Source of the DNA: Candidatus Crickella caballi
GTDB taxonomy: Bacteria > Bacillota > Clostridia > Peptostreptococcales > Anaerovoracaceae
DNA: 64,000 nt
Direction of reading: 5' to 3'
NCBI GenBank assembly: GCA_018064665.1
Contig: JAGHUV010000002.1
Location: forward strand, 16,254 to 80,253
Below the pieces are notes generated by a model that made no database searches, was not told the origin of the DNA, and was given only the letters and a program-made list of their open reading frames with translations. Of the stretch, positions 1 to 9,519 are shown in pieces. The position numbers were made by a program, and so were the translations under genes. Within the stretch, counting starts at the first letter, position 1; each line of letters begins with the position of its first letter.

Positions 1-2
1 TC

Positions 3-1322
3 GACTGGAAGCTTCTGGCTATATCACTGGCGGCAACGATGCTTTGCTCGATGGGAGCTACATGGGTATCCGTTTCGGCGGATTTCAAAGAAGCACCGTC
101 TGAGCTCATCAGACCGAAGACACCGAGCGCAGGTAAGAGAATATTGCTTGAGCGAATCAAACCTGTATGGAATCACCTGAGCTTCCTGTATAAAGTATCG
201 ATGCGTAATATCTTCAGATACAAGAAGCGCTTCTTTATGATGGTTCTCGGAGTGAGCGGATGCACAGCACTTCTAATTGCGGGAATCGGCATTAACACGA
301 CGATATCGCGAGTTGCGGAGTATCAGTTCGGCGAGGTTTCGCTTTACGATTATCAGCTTATTTTCAGCAAGAACATGGACGCGGACAGACAGGCGGATTT
401 TATGAAGTTTGCAGAGAAAGAGACCGATGGACGAGTGGGAGATGTGCTCTTCCTGCATTCCGCAAATCTTGACGCGTACAATGGTAAGAAGAAAATCGAA
501 GCGACCTGCGTTGCGACAGACAGCGCTGATTTTGGCCGTTATATAAATCTGCATTACGGAAGTGAAGAGCTTCCGTACCCGGGCGACGGGGAATGTATCA
601 TAGTTCGCAAGGTTCAGAAGGAGCTTGGAGCGAATATTGGCGATGAGATCACCCTCAAGGAAGGCTACCGGGATATGACCGTCAAGGTCGCCGGAATTTG
701 CGATTATTATGTAGGCGAAGTGGTCTTTATGAACAATTCGACCTATGAGGCGGGTATGGGCAAAAAGCCTGAGATAAAGACGGCTTATGTTCTGGCGCCG
801 AGCGGGTCGGATGAGGTTGCGACTAGAGAGATAGCAACTGCCGCAGGACAGTATGATGATGTTGCAGCAGTATCTGTTAATCTTGATACTATAGACGTTG
901 TAGACAAGATGATGGAGAGCCTTAAGGCGATAGTATTCGTAGTAATTCTGTGTGCAGGACTTCTGGCTTTCATCGTTCTGTTCAACCTTACGAATATCAA
1001 TATTACGGAAAGAATAAGAGAAATAGCAACGATCAAGGTGCTGGGCTTTAATCAGCTTGAAACCTCGCAGTATGTTTTCAGAGAGAACATTTTCCTGACT
1101 GCAATTGCGGCGCTTGTGGGAATTCCTCTGGGCAACTGGTTATTGCGTTTCGTAATAGATAATATCGTAGTAAGTATGATATACTTTCAACCGAGATTAA
1201 AACCTGCAGACTATGTGATCGCGGTTGTGCTGACCTTCGTCTTCGCATTGATAGTTAATCTCGCAATGCAGAAAAGACTTAGAGATGTCAGTATGACGGA
1301 ATCACTTAAATCAATAGAATAG
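3..1322 (+). CDS. ABC transporter permease, FtsX-like, C-terminal part (5' truncated by window edge)
   Basis: Reading frame open from base 3; MacB/FtsX-like periplasmic segment, then 3 TM helices near the C-terminus (VVILCAGLLAFIVLFNLTNINITERIREIATIKVLGF). Confidence 0.85.
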   Translation, partial: DWKLLAISLAATMLCSMGATWVSVSADFKEAPSELIRPKTPSAGKRILLERIKPVWNHLSFLYKVSMRNIFRYKKRFFMMVLGVSGCTALLIAGIGINTTISRVAEYQFGEVSLYDYQLIFSKNMDADRQADFMKFAEKETDGRVGDVLFLHSANLDAYNGKKKIEATCVATDSADFGRYINLHYGSEELPYPGDGECIIVRKVQKELGANIGDEITLKEGYRDMTVKVAGICDYYVGEVVFMNNSTYEAGMGKKPEIKTAYVLAPSGSDEVATREIATAAGQYDDVAAVSVNLDTIDVVDKMMESLKAIVFVVILCAGLLAFIVLFNLTNINITERIREIATIKVLGFNQLETSQYVFRENIFLTAIAALVGIPLGNWLLRFVIDNIVVSMIYFQPRLKPADYVIAVVLTFVFALIVNLAMQKRLRDVSMTESLKSIE

Positions 1323-1333
1323 AGGTAATTAAA

Positions 1334-1813
1334 ATGAAAACATTCACAATCGAAATGGAAGCCGGCGGAATCATGAAGGGCGAGCTCTATGAGGATATCG
1401 CACCTAAGACGGTTGCAAACTGGGAGAAGTTAGCCAATGAAGGCTTCTATGATGGACTTATTTTCCATAGAGTAATTCCTGGCTTCATGATCCAGGGAGG
1501 ATGCCCTAACGGGAACGGAATGGGCGGTCCGGGATATACGATCGAAGGTGAGTTCACAATGAACGGCTTCAGAAATGATCTCAGGCACGAGAGAGGCGTC
1601 CTTTCAATGGCAAGGGCTATGGATCCTGATTCTGCGGGATCACAGTTCTTCATAATGACCACGACCTCGCCGCATCTTGACGGACAGTACGCAAGCTTTG
1701 GCCGCGTAACTGAGGGAATGGAGGTTGCTGACGAAATCGTAAGCCAGAGAAGAAACAGAATGGACAAGCCTCTTGTTGATCAGGTTATTAAATCAATCAG
1801 AGTAGAAGGATAA
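1334..1813 (+). CDS. Peptidyl-prolyl cis-trans isomerase, cyclophilin type
   Basis: FHRVIPGFMIQGGCPNGNGMGGPGYTI...GSQFFIMTTTSPHLDGQYASFGRV is a classic cyclophilin core. Confidence 0.95.
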   Translation: MKTFTIEMEAGGIMKGELYEDIAPKTVANWEKLANEGFYDGLIFHRVIPGFMIQGGCPNGNGMGGPGYTIEGEFTMNGFRNDLRHERGVLSMARAMDPDSAGSQFFIMTTTSPHLDGQYASFGRVTEGMEVADEIVSQRRNRMDKPLVDQVIKSIRVEG

Positions 1814-1821
1814 TAAAGGAA

Positions 1822-2937
1822 ATGGAACCCAGAAGAGGAAAAGCTCAGGAAACAAAGCTGACACTTGAATTGTTAAGGCAGCTGCTCAGACGCGATGCCA
1901 AGCTTGAGGCGTCGCTTAAACAGGATCTCAGGATCAAGACTTTTGCTGCAAGCTTTCTTGCGGCTGTAGCACTCGTTCTGACGATCTTGAACATTGTAAA
2001 GGGATATACCATAATGACGATCGCTACAGGTATTCTGGTAGCAGGGTTTACTTCGGCGGCTGTTATAGTCGGTAAGTATAAGAACAGAGACCTGGCTATG
2101 AGAATCATGGCATTTATGGTAATGTTCATGTTTACATTCTTTGCATTGGGCGCGAAGAATGAGGGCTTTGCGATCCTGTGGATAATGCTGGTCCCGCTTC
2201 TGTCTTCATATATTCTTAATGCAAGAATGGGACTGATGCTGTCGTGCTACTTTGAACTGCTGCTGATAATAATGTTCTATACTCCATGCAGGAATTTCTT
2301 CGAGGGAAGCTACAGCGAAACTTTTATGATTCGATTCCCTATTCTCTATCTGGCAACTCTGGTTGCATCATACGTAATGATTTTGCACAGAGAAATCTAC
2401 GCTTCACGCGTTGAGAGAATGGCATATTATGATGGCTTTACAGGCCTTGCCAACAGAAGAAAGTATGAGGAAGTCATAAATGAAATTGCGGAAGTTGACA
2501 GAATAGCTGCTTCGGAAGGAAAGAAAAGCCCTTATGCAGATGTTTCGGTAATCGTAATCGATGTTAACGGACTTAAGGCTATTAATGACAGCGTAGGACA
2601 TGATGCCGGTGATGAACTTATCAGAGGAGCAGCAAGCTGTGTCAGCAGGTCATTCCTTAAATCGATTGTCGTTGCCCGTACCGGAGGAGATGAATTCTGT
2701 GTTATTACAGATGCAGATGAGAAATCATTGAGGGAGCAGTTTGATAACTGCAATACATATATGAAAGCGTGGAAGGGAAAATATTCCGACAGCCTGTCGA
2801 TGTCATTCGGTCTTGCAAGCAGCAATGCTTATCCGGGTGAAAGTATAAGAACACTGGTTAAGCTGGCAGATAATGACATGTATAAGAATAAGGCTGCATA
2901 TTACAATACGTCCGAGCATGACAGAAGAAGGAGGTAG
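1822..2937 (+). CDS. Membrane-anchored GGDEF-domain protein (putative diguanylate cyclase)
   Basis: Several N-terminal hydrophobic segments followed by a GGDEF domain with intact ARTGGDEF motif. Confidence 0.9.
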   Translation: MEPRRGKAQETKLTLELLRQLLRRDAKLEASLKQDLRIKTFAASFLAAVALVLTILNIVKGYTIMTIATGILVAGFTSAAVIVGKYKNRDLAMRIMAFMVMFMFTFFALGAKNEGFAILWIMLVPLLSSYILNARMGLMLSCYFELLLIIMFYTPCRNFFEGSYSETFMIRFPILYLATLVASYVMILHREIYASRVERMAYYDGFTGLANRRKYEEVINEIAEVDRIAASEGKKSPYADVSVIVIDVNGLKAINDSVGHDAGDELIRGAASCVSRSFLKSIVVARTGGDEFCVITDADEKSLREQFDNCNTYMKAWKGKYSDSLSMSFGLASSNAYPGESIRTLVKLADNDMYKNKAAYYNTSEHDRRRR

Positions 2938-4235
2938 TGATGAGCGCGTACCTTGAGAAGCTTAAGAATGCTGAAGAAGTTGTCTGGATCAACCCTGAGA
3001 AGCTAACTGCTGAGGAGGGCCTTGCACGTATTGAATTCAGCGAAGCGGATATTGATGATGCAGCTGCAAGACTTGTAAGATTTGCACCGCTTATCGAGAA
3101 AATGTTTCCGGAAACCTCAGAGACGGGCGGAATAATTGAGTCACCACTGACTGAGATAGAAGCGATGAAGGATGTGCTCAATGCGGAGGGAGCCGAGCTT
3201 GAAGGCAGACTTTTCCTGAAAAGGGACAGTGATCTTAAGGTGTCAGGATCTGTTAAGGCAAGAGGCGGAATCTATGAAGTACTTAAGCATTCTGAAGACC
3301 TTGCTATCGAGTCGGGCCTTCTTACAGGTTATGATGACGATTATACAAAGCTTGCTTCTGATGAGGCCCGCGAGTTTTTCAGCAGATATAAGATTCAGGT
3401 AGGCTCGACCGGAAACCTGGGCATGAGCATAGGAATAATGTCAGCTGCACTTGGATACAATGCCATTGTACATATGTCGATGGACGCAAAGCAGTGGAAG
3501 AAAGATCTTCTGCGCCAGCGCGGTGCAACTGTAATCGAGTATGACGGAGATTACGGTGCAGCTGTTGTACAGGGAAGAACGGAGTCTGATGCGGATCCGA
3601 TGAGCTATTTTGTCGATGATGAGAACTCTTCGGCGCTGTTCCTGGGATATGCTGTTGCAGCCAAGAGAATAGAGGCACAGTTCAAGGAACAGGGCGTAAC
3701 TGTTGACGATGAGCATCCTCTGTTTGTATATATCCCATGCGGTGTCGGTGGTGCTCCGGGCGGAGTAACTTTCGGAATGAAGGTCGTTTTCGGAGACAAT
3801 GCACATTGCTTCTTCGTGGAGCCTACACAGTGTCCTTGCATGGTAGTAGGACTTGAGACAGGAAAGATGTCGGACATCTGCGTTCAGGATATAGGTCTGA
3901 CAGGATTGACAGAGGCTGACGGACTTGCTGTAGGCAGGCCTTCCGGTCTTGTTTCAAGATTCATGAAGCTGCTTCTCAGCGGAGAATTTACGGTGGATGA
4001 TGAGAAACTCAATCCGTACCTCAGGAAGCTGTGGAAGAACGAAGGAATCTATATTGAGCCAAGTGCTTGTGCGACCTTTATCGGACCTGCAAGAATGTGT
4101 TCGAGCACAGAGGGAAAGAAATATATTGCAGATAATGAATTAGAGGCTAAGATGGCTAACGCAACTCATGTTGTATGGGCTACGGGCGGATCTATGGTAC
4201 CTCAGGAAATCAGGGAGAAGCTTTTAAATGAATAA
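2937..4235 (+). CDS. dsdA: D-serine ammonia-lyase
   Basis: SVKARGGIYEVLKHSEDLA PLP-lysine region, GSTGNLGMSIGIMSAALG and CGVGGAPGGV motifs typical of DsdA. Confidence 0.93.
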   Translation: MMSAYLEKLKNAEEVVWINPEKLTAEEGLARIEFSEADIDDAAARLVRFAPLIEKMFPETSETGGIIESPLTEIEAMKDVLNAEGAELEGRLFLKRDSDLKVSGSVKARGGIYEVLKHSEDLAIESGLLTGYDDDYTKLASDEAREFFSRYKIQVGSTGNLGMSIGIMSAALGYNAIVHMSMDAKQWKKDLLRQRGATVIEYDGDYGAAVVQGRTESDADPMSYFVDDENSSALFLGYAVAAKRIEAQFKEQGVTVDDEHPLFVYIPCGVGGAPGGVTFGMKVVFGDNAHCFFVEPTQCPCMVVGLETGKMSDICVQDIGLTGLTEADGLAVGRPSGLVSRFMKLLLSGEFTVDDEKLNPYLRKLWKNEGIYIEPSACATFIGPARMCSSTEGKKYIADNELEAKMANATHVVWATGGSMVPQEIREKLLNE

Positions 4236-4605
4236 TGATTTCAGTAAGGATGAAGTGCTGATTCTCAGGAATATGAATGCGATTGCCGATAATTTCCCAT
4301 GGGAGGGCAGGAAGGCAATTGCTATGGCAGCTGAATACTTCTCGGTTGAGGGTATTGATGCAGACATTATGAGAATGAAGGAGTGCGAGGAAATTATCAG
4401 AAACAATACACGTTTTCTGTCTCCGTTCAGAGGTCATCTCAAGATGGTGCTCATATGTCAGATGTATGATAAGGAAAATCCGGAGGAATTTTTCTTCAGC
4501 ATTCAGGAAGAGGGTGCTGAGCATTATCTGGAGAAGCTTCTTGAAGAGGATGATATTTTCGCTGAATTCCTCAGAGGCGCAATGCACGCAGATATATTCG
4601 CATAG
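4228..4605 (+). CDS. Conserved hypothetical protein
   Basis: 125-aa ORF overlapping the dsdA stop, codirectional; no motif recognised. Confidence 0.65.
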   Translation: MNNDFSKDEVLILRNMNAIADNFPWEGRKAIAMAAEYFSVEGIDADIMRMKECEEIIRNNTRFLSPFRGHLKMVLICQMYDKENPEEFFFSIQEEGAEHYLEKLLEEDDIFAEFLRGAMHADIFA

Positions 4606-4611
4606 GGAGAT

Positions 4612-5424
4612 TTGCCATTGAATACACCGAGTGAAATTGTAAGTAACTATATGACGATCGGAAAGGGCAAATGCGCTCTGCCGACATGGAAGCTGCTGGT
4701 TCTCGGTATACTTGCAGGCCTGTTTATCGGTCTGGCAGGACTGGGGGCAACAACAGCAGCTGTTTCAATTTCGCTTGCTTCAGTGTCCAAATTGGTCGGA
4801 GCGTGTATATTCCCGGCTGGTCTTATTATGGTGGTAATTGCCGGAAGCGAGCTTTTTACCGGCAATTGTCTGCTTGTGATTCCCCTGCTTGAGGGTGAGA
4901 TCAAAGCGGCTGCGATGCTCAGAAATTGGATGTTTGTATATATCGGCAATTTCATCGGAAGCATTGCTGTTGCAGCAGGTGCGGTTTATAGCCACCAGCT
5001 TTCTCTGTTTGGAGGAGCAATGTCTACTGCTGTAATCTCAACGGCTGTAGCAAAGTGTTCGATGACTTTCGGAGAGGCACTGCTCAAGGGTGTTTTCTGC
5101 AATATTCTGGTTTGCATAGCTGTATGGCTCGGTATGGCGGCCAAAGAGGTTTCGGGTAAGATTCTCGGAATATTCTGGCCTATTATGCTTTTCGTATTAT
5201 GCGGATTTGAGCACAGTGTTGCCAATATGTATTACATAGGCGCGGGCTTGTTTGCTCTGGGCAATCCGGATTATCTGGCAGCGGCCGGAGCAGCCGGTAT
5301 AGAGACGAGCGCTTTGACATGGTGCAACTTCTTCACAGCTAACCTTTTGCCCGTGACAATAGGCAACATTATCGGTGGTGGAGTGGTAGCGGCTGCATAT
5401 TGGGCTTGCTATAGAAAGAAATAA
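4612..5424 (+). CDS. Formate/nitrite transporter family protein
   Basis: TTG start; FNT-type sequence (GLFIGLAGLGATT, GSELFTGNCL, FCNILVCIAVWLG, GFEHSVANMYYI). Confidence 0.9.
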   Translation: MPLNTPSEIVSNYMTIGKGKCALPTWKLLVLGILAGLFIGLAGLGATTAAVSISLASVSKLVGACIFPAGLIMVVIAGSELFTGNCLLVIPLLEGEIKAAAMLRNWMFVYIGNFIGSIAVAAGAVYSHQLSLFGGAMSTAVISTAVAKCSMTFGEALLKGVFCNILVCIAVWLGMAAKEVSGKILGIFWPIMLFVLCGFEHSVANMYYIGAGLFALGNPDYLAAAGAAGIETSALTWCNFFTANLLPVTIGNIIGGGVVAAAYWACYRKK

Positions 5425-5560
5425 AAAATTTGTACTGACAAAAATATTTGTACTGACGCCCGAAGGTTTAACTGAGGGGAAAGGCAATGACATCAGATTT
5501 ATATATGCTGTTATTTTGATGCGCCTTTCACAGGCGCATTTTGATTTAAAGGAGTATAGG

Positions 5561-5806
5561 ATGGAGACAAGACTTGCAATAATCGGTATTATCGTCGAGG
5601 ACCGTAAAGCATCAGAGCAGATCAATGTGCTGCTCAGTGAATTTGCAGAATACATCAAAGGGCGCATGGGACTGCCTTACGAGGAGAGAAATGTTTCGGT
5701 CATAAGCGTCGTGATTGATGCGCCGATGGATGCCATAAGCACGCTTTCGGGTAAACTGGGAGCACTGCCCGGCGTAAGCACTAAGACTGTTTATTCAAAA
5801 AAATAA
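5561..5806 (+). CDS. TM1266-family iron-only hydrogenase system putative regulator
   Basis: METRLAIIGIIVEDRKASEQINVLLSEF...GRMGLPY...VISVVIDAPMDAISTLSGKLGALPGVSTKTVYSK; start placed at the ATG after GGAG. Confidence 0.85.
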   Translation: METRLAIIGIIVEDRKASEQINVLLSEFAEYIKGRMGLPYEERNVSVISVVIDAPMDAISTLSGKLGALPGVSTKTVYSKK

Positions 5807-5838
5807 AAATAGTAAATAAAAAACAGGAGGGAAGAAAT

Positions 5839-6810
5839 ATGAAGAAAATGTATAAGAAATTATCAGTACTGCTGCTGATACTTTCGATGCTGGCTGTTTC
5901 GATGCTGACGGCCTGCGGAAATTCGACTGAGCTCTCGGATAAAGTTAAGCTTGGCACCTTGAACGGACCGACAGGAATGGGCCTTATAGATCTGCAGGAT
6001 AATGAAAATATCCGGATGGATACCTATCAGGCACCTGACGAGCTCGTGCAGAAGCTGATAAGCGGAGATGTTGATGTTGCATGTCTTCCATCAAACATGG
6101 GCGCAGTCCTCAATGCCAAAACAGACGGCGATGTTGTTGTTCTGACGACGGTGGTAAATGGAGTTCTCTGGCTGCTTGAGAATGAGGGAGACGGTGAGCT
6201 TTCAGCTCAGTCAATGGAAGAGCTCAAGGGCAAAACTATTTTCGCAAGCGGCAAGGGCGGTACTCCTGAATATGTACTTCAGGCACTTCTCGAAAATGCC
6301 GGTCTGAAGATGGGTGAAGACGTAAAGGTCGAGTGGCTTGATGCACATGCAGATGTTGCACAGAAGCTTATGGCAACAGAGGGTGCTTTCGCACTTCTGC
6401 CTGAACCATTTGCATCAACAGTACTGAGTAAGAATGAAAAAGTCGAGGTTGCTGTGGATATCAATGATGCATGGAATCAGATGACAGGTCAGGAGCTGCC
6501 GATGGGGATACTTATTGCTAAGAAAGAGTTTGCAGAAAGCAGAGCGGACGATGCTGACACGCTTCTTACACTTGTAGAGGCATCGGTTGAAGACGTTAAG
6601 GGAGCTTCTGAGGAAGTGATCGGAAAGATCATTGATGTGGGGTTCATGGATAATGCAGTGCTTTGCGAGGATACTATCCCAAGGCTTTCACTGACTTGCC
6701 TTTCTTCAGAGGAGAACAGGGAAACGCTGACAGCTTTCTACGAGATTCTGTATAAATGCAATCCTGCTGCAGTAGGCGGCAAGATGCCTGAAGAGTCGCT
6801 GTTCTATTAG
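5839..6810 (+). CDS. ABC transporter substrate-binding lipoprotein (NitT/TauT/SsuA-THI5-like)
   Basis: Signal peptide with lipobox LTAC; periplasmic binding protein fold sequence (LGTLNGPTGMGLIDL...VDVACLPSNMGAVL). Confidence 0.87.
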   Translation: MKKMYKKLSVLLLILSMLAVSMLTACGNSTELSDKVKLGTLNGPTGMGLIDLQDNENIRMDTYQAPDELVQKLISGDVDVACLPSNMGAVLNAKTDGDVVVLTTVVNGVLWLLENEGDGELSAQSMEELKGKTIFASGKGGTPEYVLQALLENAGLKMGEDVKVEWLDAHADVAQKLMATEGAFALLPEPFASTVLSKNEKVEVAVDINDAWNQMTGQELPMGILIAKKEFAESRADDADTLLTLVEASVEDVKGASEEVIGKIIDVGFMDNAVLCEDTIPRLSLTCLSSEENRETLTAFYEILYKCNPAAVGGKMPEESLFY

Positions 6811-6864
6811 TACTTAGTCAGGCACACAAACAGCTTAAATACAGATAAAGACAAAGCAATTCAA

Positions 6865-8280
6865 ATGAACAAAAAGCTGAAATGGATTTTAATAAGCATA
6901 TTCTGGCTTCTGCTGTGGCAGGCGATATCGATGCTTGTGGGCAGCAGCCTGCTTCTTCCGGGACCATGGGAAACGGCAAGAGGTTTATTTGCTCTGCTTG
7001 CAGATGGCAAGTTCTATGCAGATGTGACGGCAACTGTCGGAAGATGTCTTCTGGCAATTCTGCTGTCACTGGCAGCCGGCTTTTTGTTGTCCATTCTTGC
7101 TTACAGAAACAGAGCGATAAGGGACATCCTTTCACTGCCTGTGGCATTGTTCAAGACGGTACCTGTAATGGCTGTTGCGATATATATGCTGCTTCTTCTT
7201 TCTGCGGGGAATGTCCCGGTGCTGGTATGCTGGGTAATGTGTTTCCCTATTGTCTATACAAATTTACTGACGGGTCTCGATAACCTTGATGCAGAAGTGC
7301 TTGAGATGGCAGATGCTTATGAGATAACAGGAAAAAGGAGAATGCGGTTCGTATATATTCCGGCTCTTTTCCCGTACTTCAAATCAGCGGCAAGCATTAT
7401 TGCGGGAATGTCCTGGAAGGCAGTTGTTACGGCTGAGGTGCTTTCCGTACCGCAGTTTTCACTGGGATATGAGCTTATGAATTCCAAATACTACCTGAAT
7501 ACGGATCTGCTCTTTGCATACGTTGCTGTCATTATTCTGATAAGCATGCTTTTTGAGAAACTCATAGTAAAGCTCCTCAAGCGTATGGAACCTCGCGAGT
7601 ATGAAGGCAGCAGAATTATTAAAACAAATAAAGCTCATGCTGAAGCTGCGCGGGACGTGCACACTGACGATAGGCAAGAGAACGCAGACATCATTGCACC
7701 ACGCATAGAGCTTCGGAATATCAGCAAATCCTATGCTGATAAGAAGGTGCTTGAAGACTTCAATATGGTCATTGAGTCGGGCAAAGTGACGGCTCTCATG
7801 GGCGCTTCGGGAATCGGAAAAACAACAGTTGGCAGACTGATTTGTCGAAGGGAAGAACCTGACGGCGGAGAATTAATTTTTAGTGATGAGACAAGCATTT
7901 CAGTACTGTTCCAGGAAGACAGACTTCTGCCATGGCTCAATGTATTTGACAACATAGCTATCGTTCTCGATAATACAGATAGAGTGTCAAAGATACTAAG
8001 CGCTGTCGGGCTGGGCAGTGAACTGAGCAAGCTTCCTTCACAGCTATCAGGCGGAATGTGCAGAAGGCTTGCAATTGCCAGGGCTTTCGCATATGCCGAA
8101 GACAAGAGCGCCGGTCTGCTAATTGCGGATGAGGCGTTCAGAGGCCTTGATGACGAAACAAGAAACAGCGTTATCGAGAGAGTCTGGAAAACGGGAATTG
8201 CCGGAAGGACAGCGCTTCTCATCACTCATTCCAAAGAGCTGGCCAAAGAGCTGGCTGATGATATTGTTTGCTTGAACTGA
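6865..8280 (+). CDS. ABC transporter, permease domain fused to ATPase domain (NitT/TauT-like)
   Basis: N-half: SsuC/TauC-like TM domain with EAA-like loop (EMADAYEITGKRRMRFVYIPALFP). C-half: Walker A GASGIGKTT, LSGGMCRRLAIARA, Walker B LLIADEAFRGLD, H-loop LLITHS, all in one frame. Confidence 0.9.
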   Translation: MNKKLKWILISIFWLLLWQAISMLVGSSLLLPGPWETARGLFALLADGKFYADVTATVGRCLLAILLSLAAGFLLSILAYRNRAIRDILSLPVALFKTVPVMAVAIYMLLLLSAGNVPVLVCWVMCFPIVYTNLLTGLDNLDAEVLEMADAYEITGKRRMRFVYIPALFPYFKSAASIIAGMSWKAVVTAEVLSVPQFSLGYELMNSKYYLNTDLLFAYVAVIILISMLFEKLIVKLLKRMEPREYEGSRIIKTNKAHAEAARDVHTDDRQENADIIAPRIELRNISKSYADKKVLEDFNMVIESGKVTALMGASGIGKTTVGRLICRREEPDGGELIFSDETSISVLFQEDRLLPWLNVFDNIAIVLDNTDRVSKILSAVGLGSELSKLPSQLSGGMCRRLAIARAFAYAEDKSAGLLIADEAFRGLDDETRNSVIERVWKTGIAGRTALLITHSKELAKELADDIVCLN

Positions 8281-8358
8281 AGAGCCGGCTGACAAAATTA
8301 CTTATTAAATAAAATTGTTTGTTAAGAATGCTTACATAAAGATTGGCGGTGAGATGTA

Positions 8359-9168
8359 ATGATAGGAGCAATGATAGGAGATATAGTTGGAAGCAGATTT
8401 GAGTGGAGCAGTTCGAAGAGCAAGGATTTTGAACTGTTTGCGTCCGGAGTGAGATTCACAGACGACACAGCTATGACGGTTGCTGTTGCGGAAGGAATTC
8501 TGCAGTCACTTGATACTGACGACGAGGAATATGTTCGTTCATGCATCAGGGAGCAGATGCGACTGTTTGGAAACAGATATCCCTACGCCGGATACGGCGG
8601 GCACTTCATAGAGTGGCTGGCTGACCCAGAAATGGGCGCATACGGATCCTACGGAAACGGTTCGGCAATGAGAGTCTCAAGTGCCGGCTGGCTGTTTGAT
8701 GATCCTTTTACAACAAGAAGATATGCACGTTTATCTGCCGAAGTAACTCACAATCACCCTGAAGGGCTGAAGGGTGCCGAGTCGGTTGCCATGGCAATTT
8801 TCTGGGCCAGAAAAGGCAAGGACAAAGCCTTCATCAGGGAGTATATAGAGACTGAATTCGGCTACGACCTGTCCGCCACTTGCGATGATATCAGACCGGA
8901 CTATTCATTTGATGTAAGCTGTCAGGGCTCTGTTCCGCAGTCAATCATTGCATTCCTTGAATCAGACTCATTTGAGGACGCTGTCAGAAATGCAATATCA
9001 TTAGGAGGGGATACTGATACTATGGGAGCAATGGCAGGCTCCATAGCAGAGGCATATTACGGAATTCCGGAGGATATTAAGGCAGCTGCATTGGATATTA
9101 TTCCGGAGGATATGCGGGAGGTAGTACGGAAGTTCGAAGCTGTAAAGGCAGAACGGGCAATTAAATAA
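8359..9168 (+). CDS. ADP-ribosylglycohydrolase family protein
   Basis: GAMIGDIVGSRFE, FTDDTAMTVAVAEGIL, GGDTDTMGAMAGSIAEAYYG motifs (DraG fold). Confidence 0.93.
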   Translation: MIGAMIGDIVGSRFEWSSSKSKDFELFASGVRFTDDTAMTVAVAEGILQSLDTDDEEYVRSCIREQMRLFGNRYPYAGYGGHFIEWLADPEMGAYGSYGNGSAMRVSSAGWLFDDPFTTRRYARLSAEVTHNHPEGLKGAESVAMAIFWARKGKDKAFIREYIETEFGYDLSATCDDIRPDYSFDVSCQGSVPQSIIAFLESDSFEDAVRNAISLGGDTDTMGAMAGSIAEAYYGIPEDIKAAALDIIPEDMREVVRKFEAVKAERAIK

Positions 9169-9174
9169 TGCCAA

Positions 9175-9457
9175 TGCCCTCACTTTTGGAACATGAAACC
9201 GTAAAACCGTTGAAAATAAAATGAAAAATTCCAATTGCTTCTTGCATGACCGCACTGAAGGCAGGCTCAAGTGAAGCATTTGAGAACCAAATTGGAATTA
9301 GAAACGCGCAAACCCTTGATATTACAAAATTTAATTCCAAAACAGCATTGCTGCTCATGACGATGATCCGAGACAGACTTGCTTTAGGTGCGGGAAATTG
9401 GAATTATTGGGCTAAAAATCAAGGCTTTCAGCGTTTCATGTTCCAAAAGTGAGGGCA
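9175..9457. repeat. 283-bp non-coding element with 25-bp perfect terminal inverted repeats, copy 1 (MITE-like)
   Basis: TGCCCTCACTTTTGGAACATGAAAC at 9175-9199 is the exact reverse complement of 9433-9457; internal blocks are shared with 50053-50335 in opposite orientation. Confidence 0.9.
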
Positions 9458-9519
9458 AAGAGGTCGAAAGAGCGAGTAAGTCGCGAATTAACGCGATGAA
9501 AATAGGGATGGCCTCATTC

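Noticed and set aside
5425-5545. TPP, THF, fluoride or ZTP riboswitch
   Set aside because: Consensus cores I know for these classes are not present; kept only as an unclassified leader.
8359-9168. Toxin-antitoxin or anti-phage role for the ADP-ribosylglycohydrolase
   Set aside because: No partner ADP-ribosyltransferase or toxin ORF adjacent; context is ordinary.
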